64,000 nt of DNA. It comes from Caballeronia sp. BR00000012568055 (GTDB lineage Bacteria; Pseudomonadota; Gammaproteobacteria; Burkholderiales; Burkholderiaceae). The first letter of the stretch is position 1. Each line of letters opens with the position of its first letter. This document shows, piece by piece, positions 1 to 6,754 of the stretch. Location: the NCBI RefSeq assembly GCF_029439455.1, contig NZ_JAQFVG010000314.1, forward strand, positions 1 through 64,000, read 5' to 3'. The notes beneath the pieces were generated by a model. It was not told the origin of the DNA. It made no database searches and saw nothing but the letters and a program-made list of their open reading frames with translations. The translations under genes were made by a program, and so were the position numbers.

Positions 1-270
1 GATCAGCACTGCGCCGCGCGCGAATTGAGCCAATTCGGCATCGTCGGGCGACTGTACTTTCAGCACGATTTCGGCGGATAAGGCCGTATGCGCATCGACG
101 ATATCCGCGCCCGCAGACGCGTAGGCATCGTCGATATAACTCGCCGGTAAACCCGCGCCGCTCTGCACCGATAGCCGATGCCCCTGCGTCACTAGTTTCT
201 TGACCGTCTCGGGCGTAGCGGCGACGCGCGCCTCGTTCGCCCGCGTCTCGGCAGGCACTCCGATATGCAT
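1..270 (-). CDS. pntA: NAD(P) transhydrogenase subunit alpha, N-terminal part (partial)
   Basis: Only the first 90 codons lie in the window; the gene continues past the left edge. The translation begins MHIGVPAETRANEARVAA and continues with a 'VQSGAG' stretch and 'AEIVLKVQSP', the pattern of the PntA / alanine dehydrogenase N-terminal domain. PntA binds NAD(H) and works with PntB in the inner membrane, coupling proton flow to hydride transfer between NADH and NADP+. A strong AGGAGG ribosome site sits 7 bases before the ATG at 270. It is divergent from nudJ. The leader between them can fold (separate entry). Alanine dehydrogenase is the alternative, but the N-terminus matches PntA better. Confidence 0.85.
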   Translation of the reverse strand, partial: MHIGVPAETRANEARVAATPETVKKLVTQGHRLSVQSGAGLPASYIDDAYASAGADIVDAHTALSAEIVLKVQSPDDAELAQFARGAVLI

Positions 271-353
271 CTTGAATCCTCCTGTCTTTTATTCTTCCCT
301 CGTGCGGTTCAGGCGTCGGGAAGGCTTTTAGGCTGAGTCTTATTTCAAATGCT

Positions 354-422
354 GGAACGATAGGGCTATCGCCACTGTAACCGAAGAATGTGCCCGCCAG
401 AATCGGATCTGGCACCTGTTCC
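354..422. other. Candidate folded leader between pntA and nudJ (closed two-hairpin element)
   Basis: Reading the plus strand, GGAAC (354-358) can pair with GTTCC (418-422). This would enclose the hairpin CGATAG/CTATCG (358-371) and the hairpin GCCAGA/TCTGGC (396-413, loop ATCGGA). The plus strand also carries ACTGTAA (374-380), which loosely recalls part of cobalamin riboswitch cores, but the other B12-box elements are not clear. The element could belong to either divergent transcript. It may be a structured 5' UTR or just chance palindromes in an intergenic stretch. Confidence 0.25.
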
Positions 423-495
423 GGCTTTGTCGTCTCAGCGCTTTCCCTGATGTGCCGCGGGCGTGTTCCACGCCGTGACGGTAAAATATCGGACC

Positions 496-978
496 ATGAA
501 ATCAGATACTTGGGCCCCCCACGTTACGGTGGCTGCCGTCGTCGAACGCAATGGACGCTTTCTCGTGATTGAGGAGCACACGTCTGCCGGGCTTCGAATC
601 AACCAACCGGCCGGTCATCTCGAAGCAGGCGAAACGCTCGTTCAGGCCGTGATTCGCGAGACGCTCGAAGAAACGGCGCATCACTTCGAGCCGGAGGCGC
701 TGGTCGGCGCGTATATGACGCATTTCGCGCGGCCAAGCGGCGATGTCACGTATCTGCGCTTCACGTTCTGCGGCAAGGCGGGCGAGGAAGTGGCGGGGCG
801 CGCGCTGGATGATGGCATCGTGCGCGCGATGTGGCTGACGGTCGATGAGTTGCGCGCATCGGTCGAGCGGCATCGGACGCCGATCGTGCTGAAGTGCGTC
901 GAAGACTATCTTGCCGGGCGGCGCGTTCCGCTCGATTTCATTCACACGCATTCGGTCGCGCCGATCGTTCGGGCCTGA
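496..978 (+). CDS. nudJ: NudJ-type Nudix phosphatase
   Basis: 160-residue Nudix hydrolase closely resembling E. coli NudJ (YmfB), which dephosphorylates thiamine pyrophosphate, HMP-PP and nucleoside di/triphosphates. The Nudix box spans about residues 40-62: Gly40, Glu46, then RETLEE at 54-59; the box's usual final Gly (residue 61) is Ala. I chose the ATG at 496 because the protein then starts [16 protein letters not shown], aligning with the NudJ start; an ATG at 463 would add 11 residues unlike the family. mnmA follows 34 bases later on the same strand, the same pairing as ymfB-mnmA in E. coli, so co-transcription is likely. Confidence 0.85.
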   Translation: MKSDTWAPHVTVAAVVERNGRFLVIEEHTSAGLRINQPAGHLEAGETLVQAVIRETLEETAHHFEPEALVGAYMTHFARPSGDVTYLRFTFCGKAGEEVAGRALDDGIVRAMWLTVDELRASVERHRTPIVLKCVEDYLAGRRVPLDFIHTHSVAPIVRA

Positions 979-1012
979 CGAGCTTTACCAGGCCTTATTG
1001 GGCAGTTTTCAT

Positions 1013-2143
1013 ATGAGCAAGCAAAAAGTAGTCGTAGGCATGTCGGGCGGCGTGGATTCGTCGGTCACGGCGTGGCTTCTGAAGGAGCAGGGCTACGACG
1101 TAGTCGGCCTCTTCATGAAAAACTGGGAAGACGATGACAACGGTGAGTATTGCTCCACGCGTCAGGACTGGATCGATGTCGTATCGGTCGCGGATCTGAT
1201 CGGTATCGACGTGGAAGCGGTCAACTTCGCCGCCGAATACAAGGACCGCGTGTTCGCGGAGTTCCTGCGCGAATACTCGGCCGGACGCACGCCGAATCCG
1301 GATGTGCTCTGCAACGCCGAAATCAAGTTCAAGGCCTTTCTCGATCACGCGATGTCGCTGGGCGCGGAGACCATCGCGACTGGCCACTATGCGCGCGTGC
1401 GCGAGCAGGACGGCCTGTTCCAGTTGATGAAGGCGACGGATTCGACCAAGGATCAGTCGTACTTTCTGCATCGGCTGAATCAGGCGCAGTTGTCGAAGAC
1501 GCTGTTTCCGCTCGGCGAAATTCCCAAGACGCAAGTGCGTGAGATCGCTGCGCAAATCGGTTTGCCGAACGCGAAGAAGAAGGATTCGACCGGCATTTGC
1601 TTTATCGGCGAACGGCCGTTCCGCGAGTTTCTCAACCGCTATCTGCCGACGAAACCCGGTCCGATGAAAACGCCGGATGGCAAGATCGTCGGCGAGCATA
1701 TCGGGCTGGCGTTTTATACGTTCGGGCAGCGCAAGGGCATTGGTATCGGCGGGGCGAAGGACGGGAGCGGCGAGCCGTGGTTCGTCGCAGCCAAGGACAT
1801 GTCGAACAACACGCTGTATGTGGTGCAGGGGCACGACCATCCGTGGCTGCTGTCGCATACGCTCGTCGCGGGGAATACGAGCTGGGTTGCGGGCTTTGCG
1901 CCCGAGGAAGGCGCGGCTTGCGGCGCGAAGACGCGCTATCGCCAGCAGGACGCCGCGTGCGTGTTTGCGCGCGCCGAAGACGGCCGCTTCGCGCTTGATT
2001 TCGACGACGCGCAATGGGCCGTCACGCCGGGTCAATCGGCTGTGTTGTATCAGGGCGATGTATGTCTGGGCGGCGGCATCATCGAACAGGCGGCGGCGCA
2101 GTCGGCGATAAGCGAGAAAGCGGTGGCTTCGGCGGCGCGCTGA
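1013..2143 (+). CDS. mnmA: tRNA-specific 2-thiouridylase MnmA
   Basis: 376 residues, the usual family length. MnmA makes 2-thiouridine at position 34 of tRNA-Lys, -Glu and -Gln, using sulfur relayed through the IscS/TusA chain. The ATP-pyrophosphatase PP-loop GMSGGVDSS is at residues 9-17. The two catalytic cysteines are visible: Cys100 in [12 protein letters not shown] and Cys196 in [12 protein letters not shown]. The ATG at 1013 is chosen because [13 protein letters not shown] aligns with known starts; the frame is open further upstream, overlapping nudJ. It is followed by a rho-independent terminator, closing a nudJ-mnmA unit. Confidence 0.97.
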   Translation: MSKQKVVVGMSGGVDSSVTAWLLKEQGYDVVGLFMKNWEDDDNGEYCSTRQDWIDVVSVADLIGIDVEAVNFAAEYKDRVFAEFLREYSAGRTPNPDVLCNAEIKFKAFLDHAMSLGAETIATGHYARVREQDGLFQLMKATDSTKDQSYFLHRLNQAQLSKTLFPLGEIPKTQVREIAAQIGLPNAKKKDSTGICFIGERPFREFLNRYLPTKPGPMKTPDGKIVGEHIGLAFYTFGQRKGIGIGGAKDGSGEPWFVAAKDMSNNTLYVVQGHDHPWLLSHTLVAGNTSWVAGFAPEEGAACGAKTRYRQQDAACVFARAEDGRFALDFDDAQWAVTPGQSAVLYQGDVCLGGGIIEQAAAQSAISEKAVASAAR

Positions 2144-2168
2144 TCGCTGATTCGAAGTTAGAAAATGG

Positions 2169-2198
2169 AAGCCCCGGCAAAAGTCCGGGGCTTTTTTT
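2169..2198 (+). terminator. Rho-independent terminator after mnmA
   Basis: The arm AAGCCCCGG (2169-2177) pairs with CCGGGGCTT (2185-2193) over a 7-base loop, and the T tract runs to 2198. It lies 26 bases after the mnmA stop codon. Confidence 0.9.
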
Positions 2199-2257
2199 GC
2201 GCGCGCAAACCGGCATTTCGCCCGATAAAGCGACAAAAGCTTTTTTGATACAAGTGC

Positions 2258-2286
2258 TTGACCGTCTATCTAGCGATAGATAAATT
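2258..2286 (+). promoter_or_regulatory. Promoter of the TetR gene with embedded palindromic operator
   Basis: TTGACC (2258-2263) and TAAATT (2281-2286) are separated by 17 bases and look like sigma-70 -35 and -10 elements. The spacer holds the perfect inverted repeat TCTATC-TAGC-GATAGA (2265-2280). A palindrome placed inside the promoter of a TetR-family gene is the classic autorepression layout. Two related palindromes lie downstream of the gene (2933-2952 and 3085-3100). Confidence 0.65.
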
Positions 2287-2326
2287 GCATTCGGTACGCT
2301 AACGAACACCGCCAATCGGACCCGAT

Positions 2327-2884
2327 ATGGACAAGAACACCGTACGCGACGCGCTTCTCGAGCACGCCCAGTCGCTGATGATGACGCGCGGCTATAACGG
2401 CTTCAGCTACCGCGACTTGTCCGAATTGGTCGGAGTGAAGACGTCGAGCATTCACTATTACTTTCCGTCGAAGGAAGATTTGGCGCTCGAAGCCGTGAAC
2501 GCGTACAGCGCGGATCTGATGTCGTCGATCTACGCCATCGACAGTTCCGCGCCCGCCGACAAGAAGCTCGATCGCTATGCGCGCTTGTTTGGCCGCATCA
2601 TCGGGGACGGGCGGCGCGTGTGTTTGTGCGGCATGCTCGCGGCGGAAATCGATTCGCTCCCGGAGAAGGTGCGACAGGCGGTGCAATCGTTCTTCAAGGC
2701 CAACGAAAACTGGCTGGCGAAAGTGCTCGCCGAAGGCGAAGCGCAGGATACGCTCGATGCCGGCGGCAAACCGGAATCGGCGTCGCGGACCTTGTACTCG
2801 GCGTTTCAGGGCAGTCTGCTGGCCAGCCGATTGTTTCAGACGCGCACGCGAATCGAAGAAGTCGCGGAAGCGGTTCGCCGGTAG
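2327..2884 (+). CDS. TetR/AcrR-family transcriptional repressor
   Basis: 185 residues. The N-terminal helix-turn-helix spans about residues 8-54 (ARG-like 'TRGYNGFSYRDLSELVG' followed by 'TSSIHYYFPSKEDL'), typical of TetR regulators; the C-terminal ligand and dimer domain is not specific enough to name an effector. Its promoter contains a perfect 6-4-6 palindrome, so autoregulation is likely. The stop codon overlaps a TAGATA half-site, and two further palindromes follow in the next 215 bases, where there is no gene on the plus strand. The general style (6-4-6 operator) resembles NemR/AcrR-type repressors. The target gene is not evident here. Confidence 0.85.
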   Translation: MDKNTVRDALLEHAQSLMMTRGYNGFSYRDLSELVGVKTSSIHYYFPSKEDLALEAVNAYSADLMSSIYAIDSSAPADKKLDRYARLFGRIIGDGRRVCLCGMLAAEIDSLPEKVRQAVQSFFKANENWLAKVLAEGEAQDTLDAGGKPESASRTLYSAFQGSLLASRLFQTRTRIEEVAEAVRR

Positions 2885-2932
2885 ATAAAGCTGTGGATAA
2901 CTCTGTGAAAAACACCTTTACCAGCGTTGATT

Positions 2933-2952
2933 TATCTACCGCTGAGTAGATA
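2933..2952. promoter_or_regulatory. Second TetR operator-like palindrome
   Basis: TATCTAC (2933-2939) and GTAGATA (2946-2952) form a perfect 7-base inverted repeat around CGCTGA. The half-site core TATCTA/TAGATA is the same as in the promoter of the upstream TetR gene. The surrounding 264 bases (2885-3148) hold no gene I can support; the region also has an 8-base inverted repeat GTCGGGCG/CGCCCGAC (3018-3025, 3051-3058). Confidence 0.5.
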
Positions 2953-3084
2953 GATTTTGGCGTGAAATTTGCACGAGGTATCTGCTCAGGCGTTTCGTAA
3001 CGTGAAAGGCCATACGTGTCGGGCGATTCAGCATATCAACGCAAGCTCGCCGCCCGACGCAGTAAAACAAAGGTTCGACGTCTC

Positions 3085-3100
3085 TATCTAGTGGTAGATT
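3085..3100. promoter_or_regulatory. Third TetR operator-like palindrome in a promoter-like context
   Basis: TATCTA-GTGG-TAGATT (3085-3100) matches the autoregulatory operator with one mismatch. Its flanks also resemble those of the first copy: TTCGAC just upstream and TTTAAT just downstream mirror TTGACC and TAAATT, with a spacer a few bases longer. If active it would transcribe to the right, antisense to the GST gene. Confidence 0.4.
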
Positions 3101-3148
3101 TAATTTGACTGCAAGCAGCGGTCGATGGCGTCATTCGATGAAGGCCAT

Positions 3149-3769
3149 TCATGCCTTGTCTTTGGGAATCGTGTCGATAAACGACTGCCGCTGCGTCAGA
3201 CGCGCATAGTACTTGTCCAGATTCGGATGGGCCTCGCGCCAGTTCAGCTCCGGCATGCGGAAGTCGAGATACCCGAGCGTGCAGCCGCAAGCGATATCCG
3301 CAAGCGTAAAGCGATTGGCTGAGCACCATTGATGCGCATCCAGCCCACGCGCCATCGCGATAAGACCATCGTGAATCTTGGCGCGCTGCCGCGTCAGCCA
3401 CGCTTCACTGCGATGCGCTTCCTCCCGCAACACGCCTTCCAGGCGAATCAGCACCGCTGCGTCCAGCATGCCGTCGGCGAGCGCTTCCCAGCAGCGCACT
3501 TCGGTGCGCTCGCGGCGCTCCTGCGGCAAGACCTTGCCCACTGGCGTCAGCGTGTCGAGGAATTCGCAGATCACGCGCGAATCGAACACCGCTTCGCCGT
3601 CGTCCAGAATCAGACACGGCACTTTGCCGAGTGGGTTGAAATCGTGGATCTTGGTCTCCGATGCCCAGACGTCCTCGAGCACCAGTTCGCATTCGATCTT
3701 CTTCTCCGCCATGACGATCCGTACCTTGCGGACGAACGGGCTGGTGTGCGAACCGATCAGTTTCATCAT
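3149..3769 (-). CDS. Glutathione S-transferase family protein, YibF-like
   Basis: 206 residues from the ATG at 3769 (a second ATG follows immediately). The start MMKLIGSHTSPFVRKVRIVMAEK is the thioredoxin-fold GST N-terminal domain, with FNPLGKVPCLI (cis-Pro region) and 'DSRVICEFLD' following. The C-terminal helical domain includes 'ALADGMLDAAV' and 'TLADIACGCTLGYLDFR'. Overall this matches E. coli YibF closely. It probably conjugates or reduces small electrophiles with glutathione in the cytoplasm, but the substrate is unknown. The frame stays open 21 codons upstream of the chosen start, but those residues do not look like the family. Confidence 0.85.
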   Translation of the reverse strand: MMKLIGSHTSPFVRKVRIVMAEKKIECELVLEDVWASETKIHDFNPLGKVPCLILDDGEAVFDSRVICEFLDTLTPVGKVLPQERRERTEVRCWEALADGMLDAAVLIRLEGVLREEAHRSEAWLTRQRAKIHDGLIAMARGLDAHQWCSANRFTLADIACGCTLGYLDFRMPELNWREAHPNLDKYYARLTQRQSFIDTIPKDKA

Positions 3770-3889
3770 CAAGTCTTCGCTGTTATTCCGAAATGTGGGC
3801 GAGATCGATCTTAACCGCCGCGCACAACGCATCGGCGGAATTGAGAATGGGCCGCGCGGTGGTGTCGTCTGGTGACAACATTGCCGCGC

Positions 3890-5968
3890 TCAGCCACCTT
3901 GTTTCGATGGAAACAGCAGCAGCATGGGATGGGTGATGACGCGCCGCAGGACTGCGCGACGTAGCGCGCGCGCCTGAGCGCGATGCAGATCGCGCGAGCG
4001 CAACGCCAGCGAAAACGCCAGGTGGAAGCTCACGCCGACATTGAGCAGGCCCATCGACAGAATGCCGAGCAGCGCATGCCAGAACTGATGCGTGTGAAGA
4101 ACGTGCATTCCGAGCACACCAGCCGATACGGCGACCACGCCCGACGACAGCGTAATGTGCCGTACTTCGAACGAAAACGGCGTGAGTTGATCGATGAGCG
4201 CGGGCACCAGGCCCATCATCATGCCGAGCATGACATTGCCGACGATACCCGACAGGTTCTTGCGAAAGAACGCCGCGAGCCGCGCCGCGCCGGCCGCGCC
4301 CAACGTAAGCCGCAGCCGACGATGGTGCGTCAGCACATCGCCGATACGATGCAGCACGAACCAGTTATCCGCCGCGCCCGCGATCAGACTCGACGACCAC
4401 AGCAACACACCCGTGAAGGCCGCGTAGATAGGCGTGAGCCCGAACAGCGAATACGACTCGATGGTCTCGTGCGCGGTCTCCGGCGAGATGATGTCCACGC
4501 CGAATCCGTGCGCGGCGATCAATTGCACCGCGAGACACACGGGCGCGACCGCCACCACGTTGCCGAAAATCGCGGCCGCCTGCGTGCGCATCAGCGCGAG
4601 CACGGAGTCGACGTAACGGGCCATGCCATCGGGTGTATCGGCGCGATCGAGTTCGCGGGCGATGGTCGGCGCGGTCATGGCCGGCTGCTTGGTGGCAATC
4701 GTGAAATGCAGGAAGTGCATCAGCAGAAAGCTGGCGGCGTAGTTGATGCCCGCCAGCACGCCTTCGAGCGTCGGCGAAAAGCCCGCGCCGAGAATGGCGA
4801 ACTTGACGCATACGGTCGCCATGGTCACGAGGCCGCCGCCCATCGCCATGTTGACCATCTGCCGGTATTCGCTGCGGTTTCGCGCGATGTAGTGCTCGCC
4901 GGTATCGCCATTGCTCTCGACGACCTTGCGCGCCAGCAGCGAAAAGTTGCTGCGCACGAGATGCAGCACGCTCTGGCTGCGCTGATTCGCGCCGATGAGT
5001 TCAGCGATCAAACGTGCGCGTGCTCTCCGATCATTGCCGGCGAGCCACGCTTCGAGCAGTCGCAACGCACGCGCGATCCGCATGCGCATCCGCTCGATCT
5101 GAAACACGATATCCACGGAAACGCCATTGCGAACCAGATGCCCGTAAATGCCGCCAGCCGCGCTCGCGCATTCGTCGAGCATCATGCGCAATACGTTGAC
5201 TTCGCGCAGCAGTGCGTGCAGGTCGTCGTTGTGGTGCGTTTCGCGCCATTGTGCATGCGCCGTTTCGACGGCAAGCAGTGCGCGATTCAGTTGAAAGAAC
5301 GGCCATGCCTGGCGAATCGCGAGCTTGTCGTGATCGGCGAGACGTTCGCGCACGAACTTCGACAGACCCGTCGAACTGATTTGACACGTCAGCGTGTGCA
5401 AGGCAGCAAGCAGATCGCGCGACAAACGATCATCGACATGATGTTCGTGCGGAGTGATGTCGTAGGCAAACAGTGCGTGCAGACCGGACAGCACATCGTC
5501 GGGAAGGTCGGCGATCCATTGCGCATCGCAGCGCGCGGGGAACATCAGCGCGGCGAGGCCGCTCAACTGGCGCGTATTGCCCGCAGGCGGAATCAGCGAT
5601 GCGTGCAGCCGTGCGGCCACCGCGCCGAGAAACCCAGGCTGCGTCGGCATGCCCGATTCGCACAGCAGAGAAATGCCGTCGCTTTCGCGCAGCGTCGCGC
5701 GCAACAGGCGGGCAACGCGTGAACGACGCTCATCGCAATGATCGAGCACATGCAGCAGATAGCGCAGACGTGCGTGGATGGACGGTGGTTCGGCGTCATG
5801 CGCGATCTTGCTGCTTTGATGCAGCCAGTGCGCCAGGTCGATCAGCCATTCGTTGCGCTCGGCATGCGGCGCATCGGGATCGGCGATGGCGAGCAGCGTG
5901 TCGAGCTGCCGGCTGGCGCTGCGCGACGCGCGCCATTTCGCGAGAAGGTGACGAATGGAACGAAACAT
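3890..5968 (-). CDS. COG4389 family polytopic membrane protein ('site-specific recombinase' by tradition)
   Basis: 692 residues. The sequence matches the family usually annotated 'site-specific recombinase Gcr' (COG4389), but no tyrosine- or serine-recombinase catalytic motif is visible. The N-terminal ~370 residues are helical and soluble (many Arg, His and Leu). From about residue 370 to 680 there are five or six strongly hydrophobic segments, e.g. 'GGGLVTMATVCVKFAILGAG', 'FGNVVAVAPVCLAVQLIAA', 'GIVGNVMLGMMMGLVPALI' and 'GLLNVGVSFHLAFSLAL'. I infer an integral inner-membrane protein of unknown function. A 7-base inverted repeat AAAGCCC/GGGCTTT (5970-5995) ends one base before the start codon and could mask initiation. 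It lies downstream of pqiABC on the same strand. Confidence 0.75.
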   Translation of the reverse strand: MFRSIRHLLAKWRASRSASRQLDTLLAIADPDAPHAERNEWLIDLAHWLHQSSKIAHDAEPPSIHARLRYLLHVLDHCDERRSRVARLLRATLRESDGISLLCESGMPTQPGFLGAVAARLHASLIPPAGNTRQLSGLAALMFPARCDAQWIADLPDDVLSGLHALFAYDITPHEHHVDDRLSRDLLAALHTLTCQISSTGLSKFVRERLADHDKLAIRQAWPFFQLNRALLAVETAHAQWRETHHNDDLHALLREVNVLRMMLDECASAAGGIYGHLVRNGVSVDIVFQIERMRMRIARALRLLEAWLAGNDRRARARLIAELIGANQRSQSVLHLVRSNFSLLARKVVESNGDTGEHYIARNRSEYRQMVNMAMGGGLVTMATVCVKFAILGAGFSPTLEGVLAGINYAASFLLMHFLHFTIATKQPAMTAPTIARELDRADTPDGMARYVDSVLALMRTQAAAIFGNVVAVAPVCLAVQLIAAHGFGVDIISPETAHETIESYSLFGLTPIYAAFTGVLLWSSSLIAGAADNWFVLHRIGDVLTHHRRLRLTLGAAGAARLAAFFRKNLSGIVGNVMLGMMMGLVPALIDQLTPFSFEVRHITLSSGVVAVSAGVLGMHVLHTHQFWHALLGILSMGLLNVGVSFHLAFSLALRSRDLHRAQARALRRAVLRRVITHPMLLLFPSKQGG

Positions 5969-6055
5969 GAAAGCCCCGTATTCGATGAGGGCTTTGCAGT
6001 TTCGAATTCGAGATGGGTCGGCGCAAGACGCCAGTGCGATTCAGACTGTTTCATC

Positions 6056-6087
6056 GCACGTCCGGCGCGCGGCCGGACGTGCTTTTT
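6056..6087. terminator. Strong inverted repeat after pqiC
   Basis: GCACGTCCGGC (6056-6066) pairs perfectly with GCCGGACGTGC (6072-6082) over GCGCG. The T tract (6083-6087) is on the plus strand, although the flanking genes run on the minus strand. For pqiC transcripts it would be a hairpin without a U tract, so it may instead stabilise the 3' end or cause weak termination. Confidence 0.5.
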
Positions 6088-6088
6088 C

Positions 6089-6754
6089 TCACTGCGCCTG
6101 AGCGTTCGTCACGTTCGTCATCGTGCCGGACGCGGGGCACGGCACGCTCTTGGTCTTGCTCGATGCCGGCATCGACCCGAGGCTGCGCACGCCCGCCGAT
6201 ATCGCCGCGGCAATCTCGTCCACTGCCTTGCGATGGCCGGCCACCAGCGCGTCGTAGCCTTTCTCCACGCGCTCCGGCGCGACCGTGCGGCAGGTCATCA
6301 CCGCATCCGCGCCCGCTGTGTGTACGCTCCACACGGCATCGATCACGGCTTGCGAACCGGGCCACGACTCGAAGCGCTGCACACTCACCTTCACGCGATA
6401 CACCTTCGCGGACGGCGGCGCAGCGGTGCCGTACACATCGATCGAGCCGAGCCGCTGCGTGAGATCCGCCGATAACGCGCGACGCACTTCATCGGCGGGA
6501 AGCGAAGCCCAGCGTTCGTCTTCCAGCACCTTCACCTGCGCCGGACTCGTCTGCACCACCAACTGGTTCTTCGCGACCTGCTGCGGCATATCCACCGGCG
6601 CGAGTTCGAAGTAGAACGGCACACTCGATGTCGCCGGTTGCGCGCTCGCGCCCGTCGGTCCTGCCAGCGTATAAAAGTTGCTCGTCGGCGACGACGCGCA
6701 CGCGGCCATCAAACCAGCCGCGCTCAAAATCGACCACAACGCGCCGAACCTCAT
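6089..6754 (-). CDS. pqiC: PqiC/YmbA-family outer-membrane lipoprotein
   Basis: 221 residues. An N-terminal lipoprotein signal ends at Cys19 (GLMAAC), followed by SSPTSNFYTLAG, the characteristic opening of the ABC-transport auxiliary family (PqiC, YmbA). PqiC is the outer-membrane partner of the PqiB MCE tube, implicated in moving lipids across the periplasm. Its start overlaps the pqiB stop by 4 bases (6751-6754), indicating translational coupling. It is the last gene of the pqiA-pqiA-pqiB-pqiC operon. Confidence 0.9.
   Translation of the reverse strand: MRFGALWSILSAAGLMAACASSPTSNFYTLAGPTGASAQPATSSVPFYFELAPVDMPQQVAKNQLVVQTSPAQVKVLEDERWASLPADEVRRALSADLTQRLGSIDVYGTAAPPSAKVYRVKVSVQRFESWPGSQAVIDAVWSVHTAGADAVMTCRTVAPERVEKGYDALVAGHRKAVDEIAAAISAGVRSLGSMPASSKTKSVPCPASGTMTNVTNAQAQ

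Noticed and set aside
2892-2900. TGTGGATAA, a perfect DnaA-box match just after the TetR gene
   Set aside because: It is a single 9-base match with no cluster of boxes, no AT-rich unwinding element and no dnaA/dnaN/parAB nearby. One such match is expected by chance in a window this size.
3890-5968. Taking the traditional 'site-specific recombinase' label as functional
   Set aside because: No catalytic Tyr/Arg/His or Ser recombinase motif is visible, and the C-terminal half is strongly hydrophobic, so only the family name is kept.
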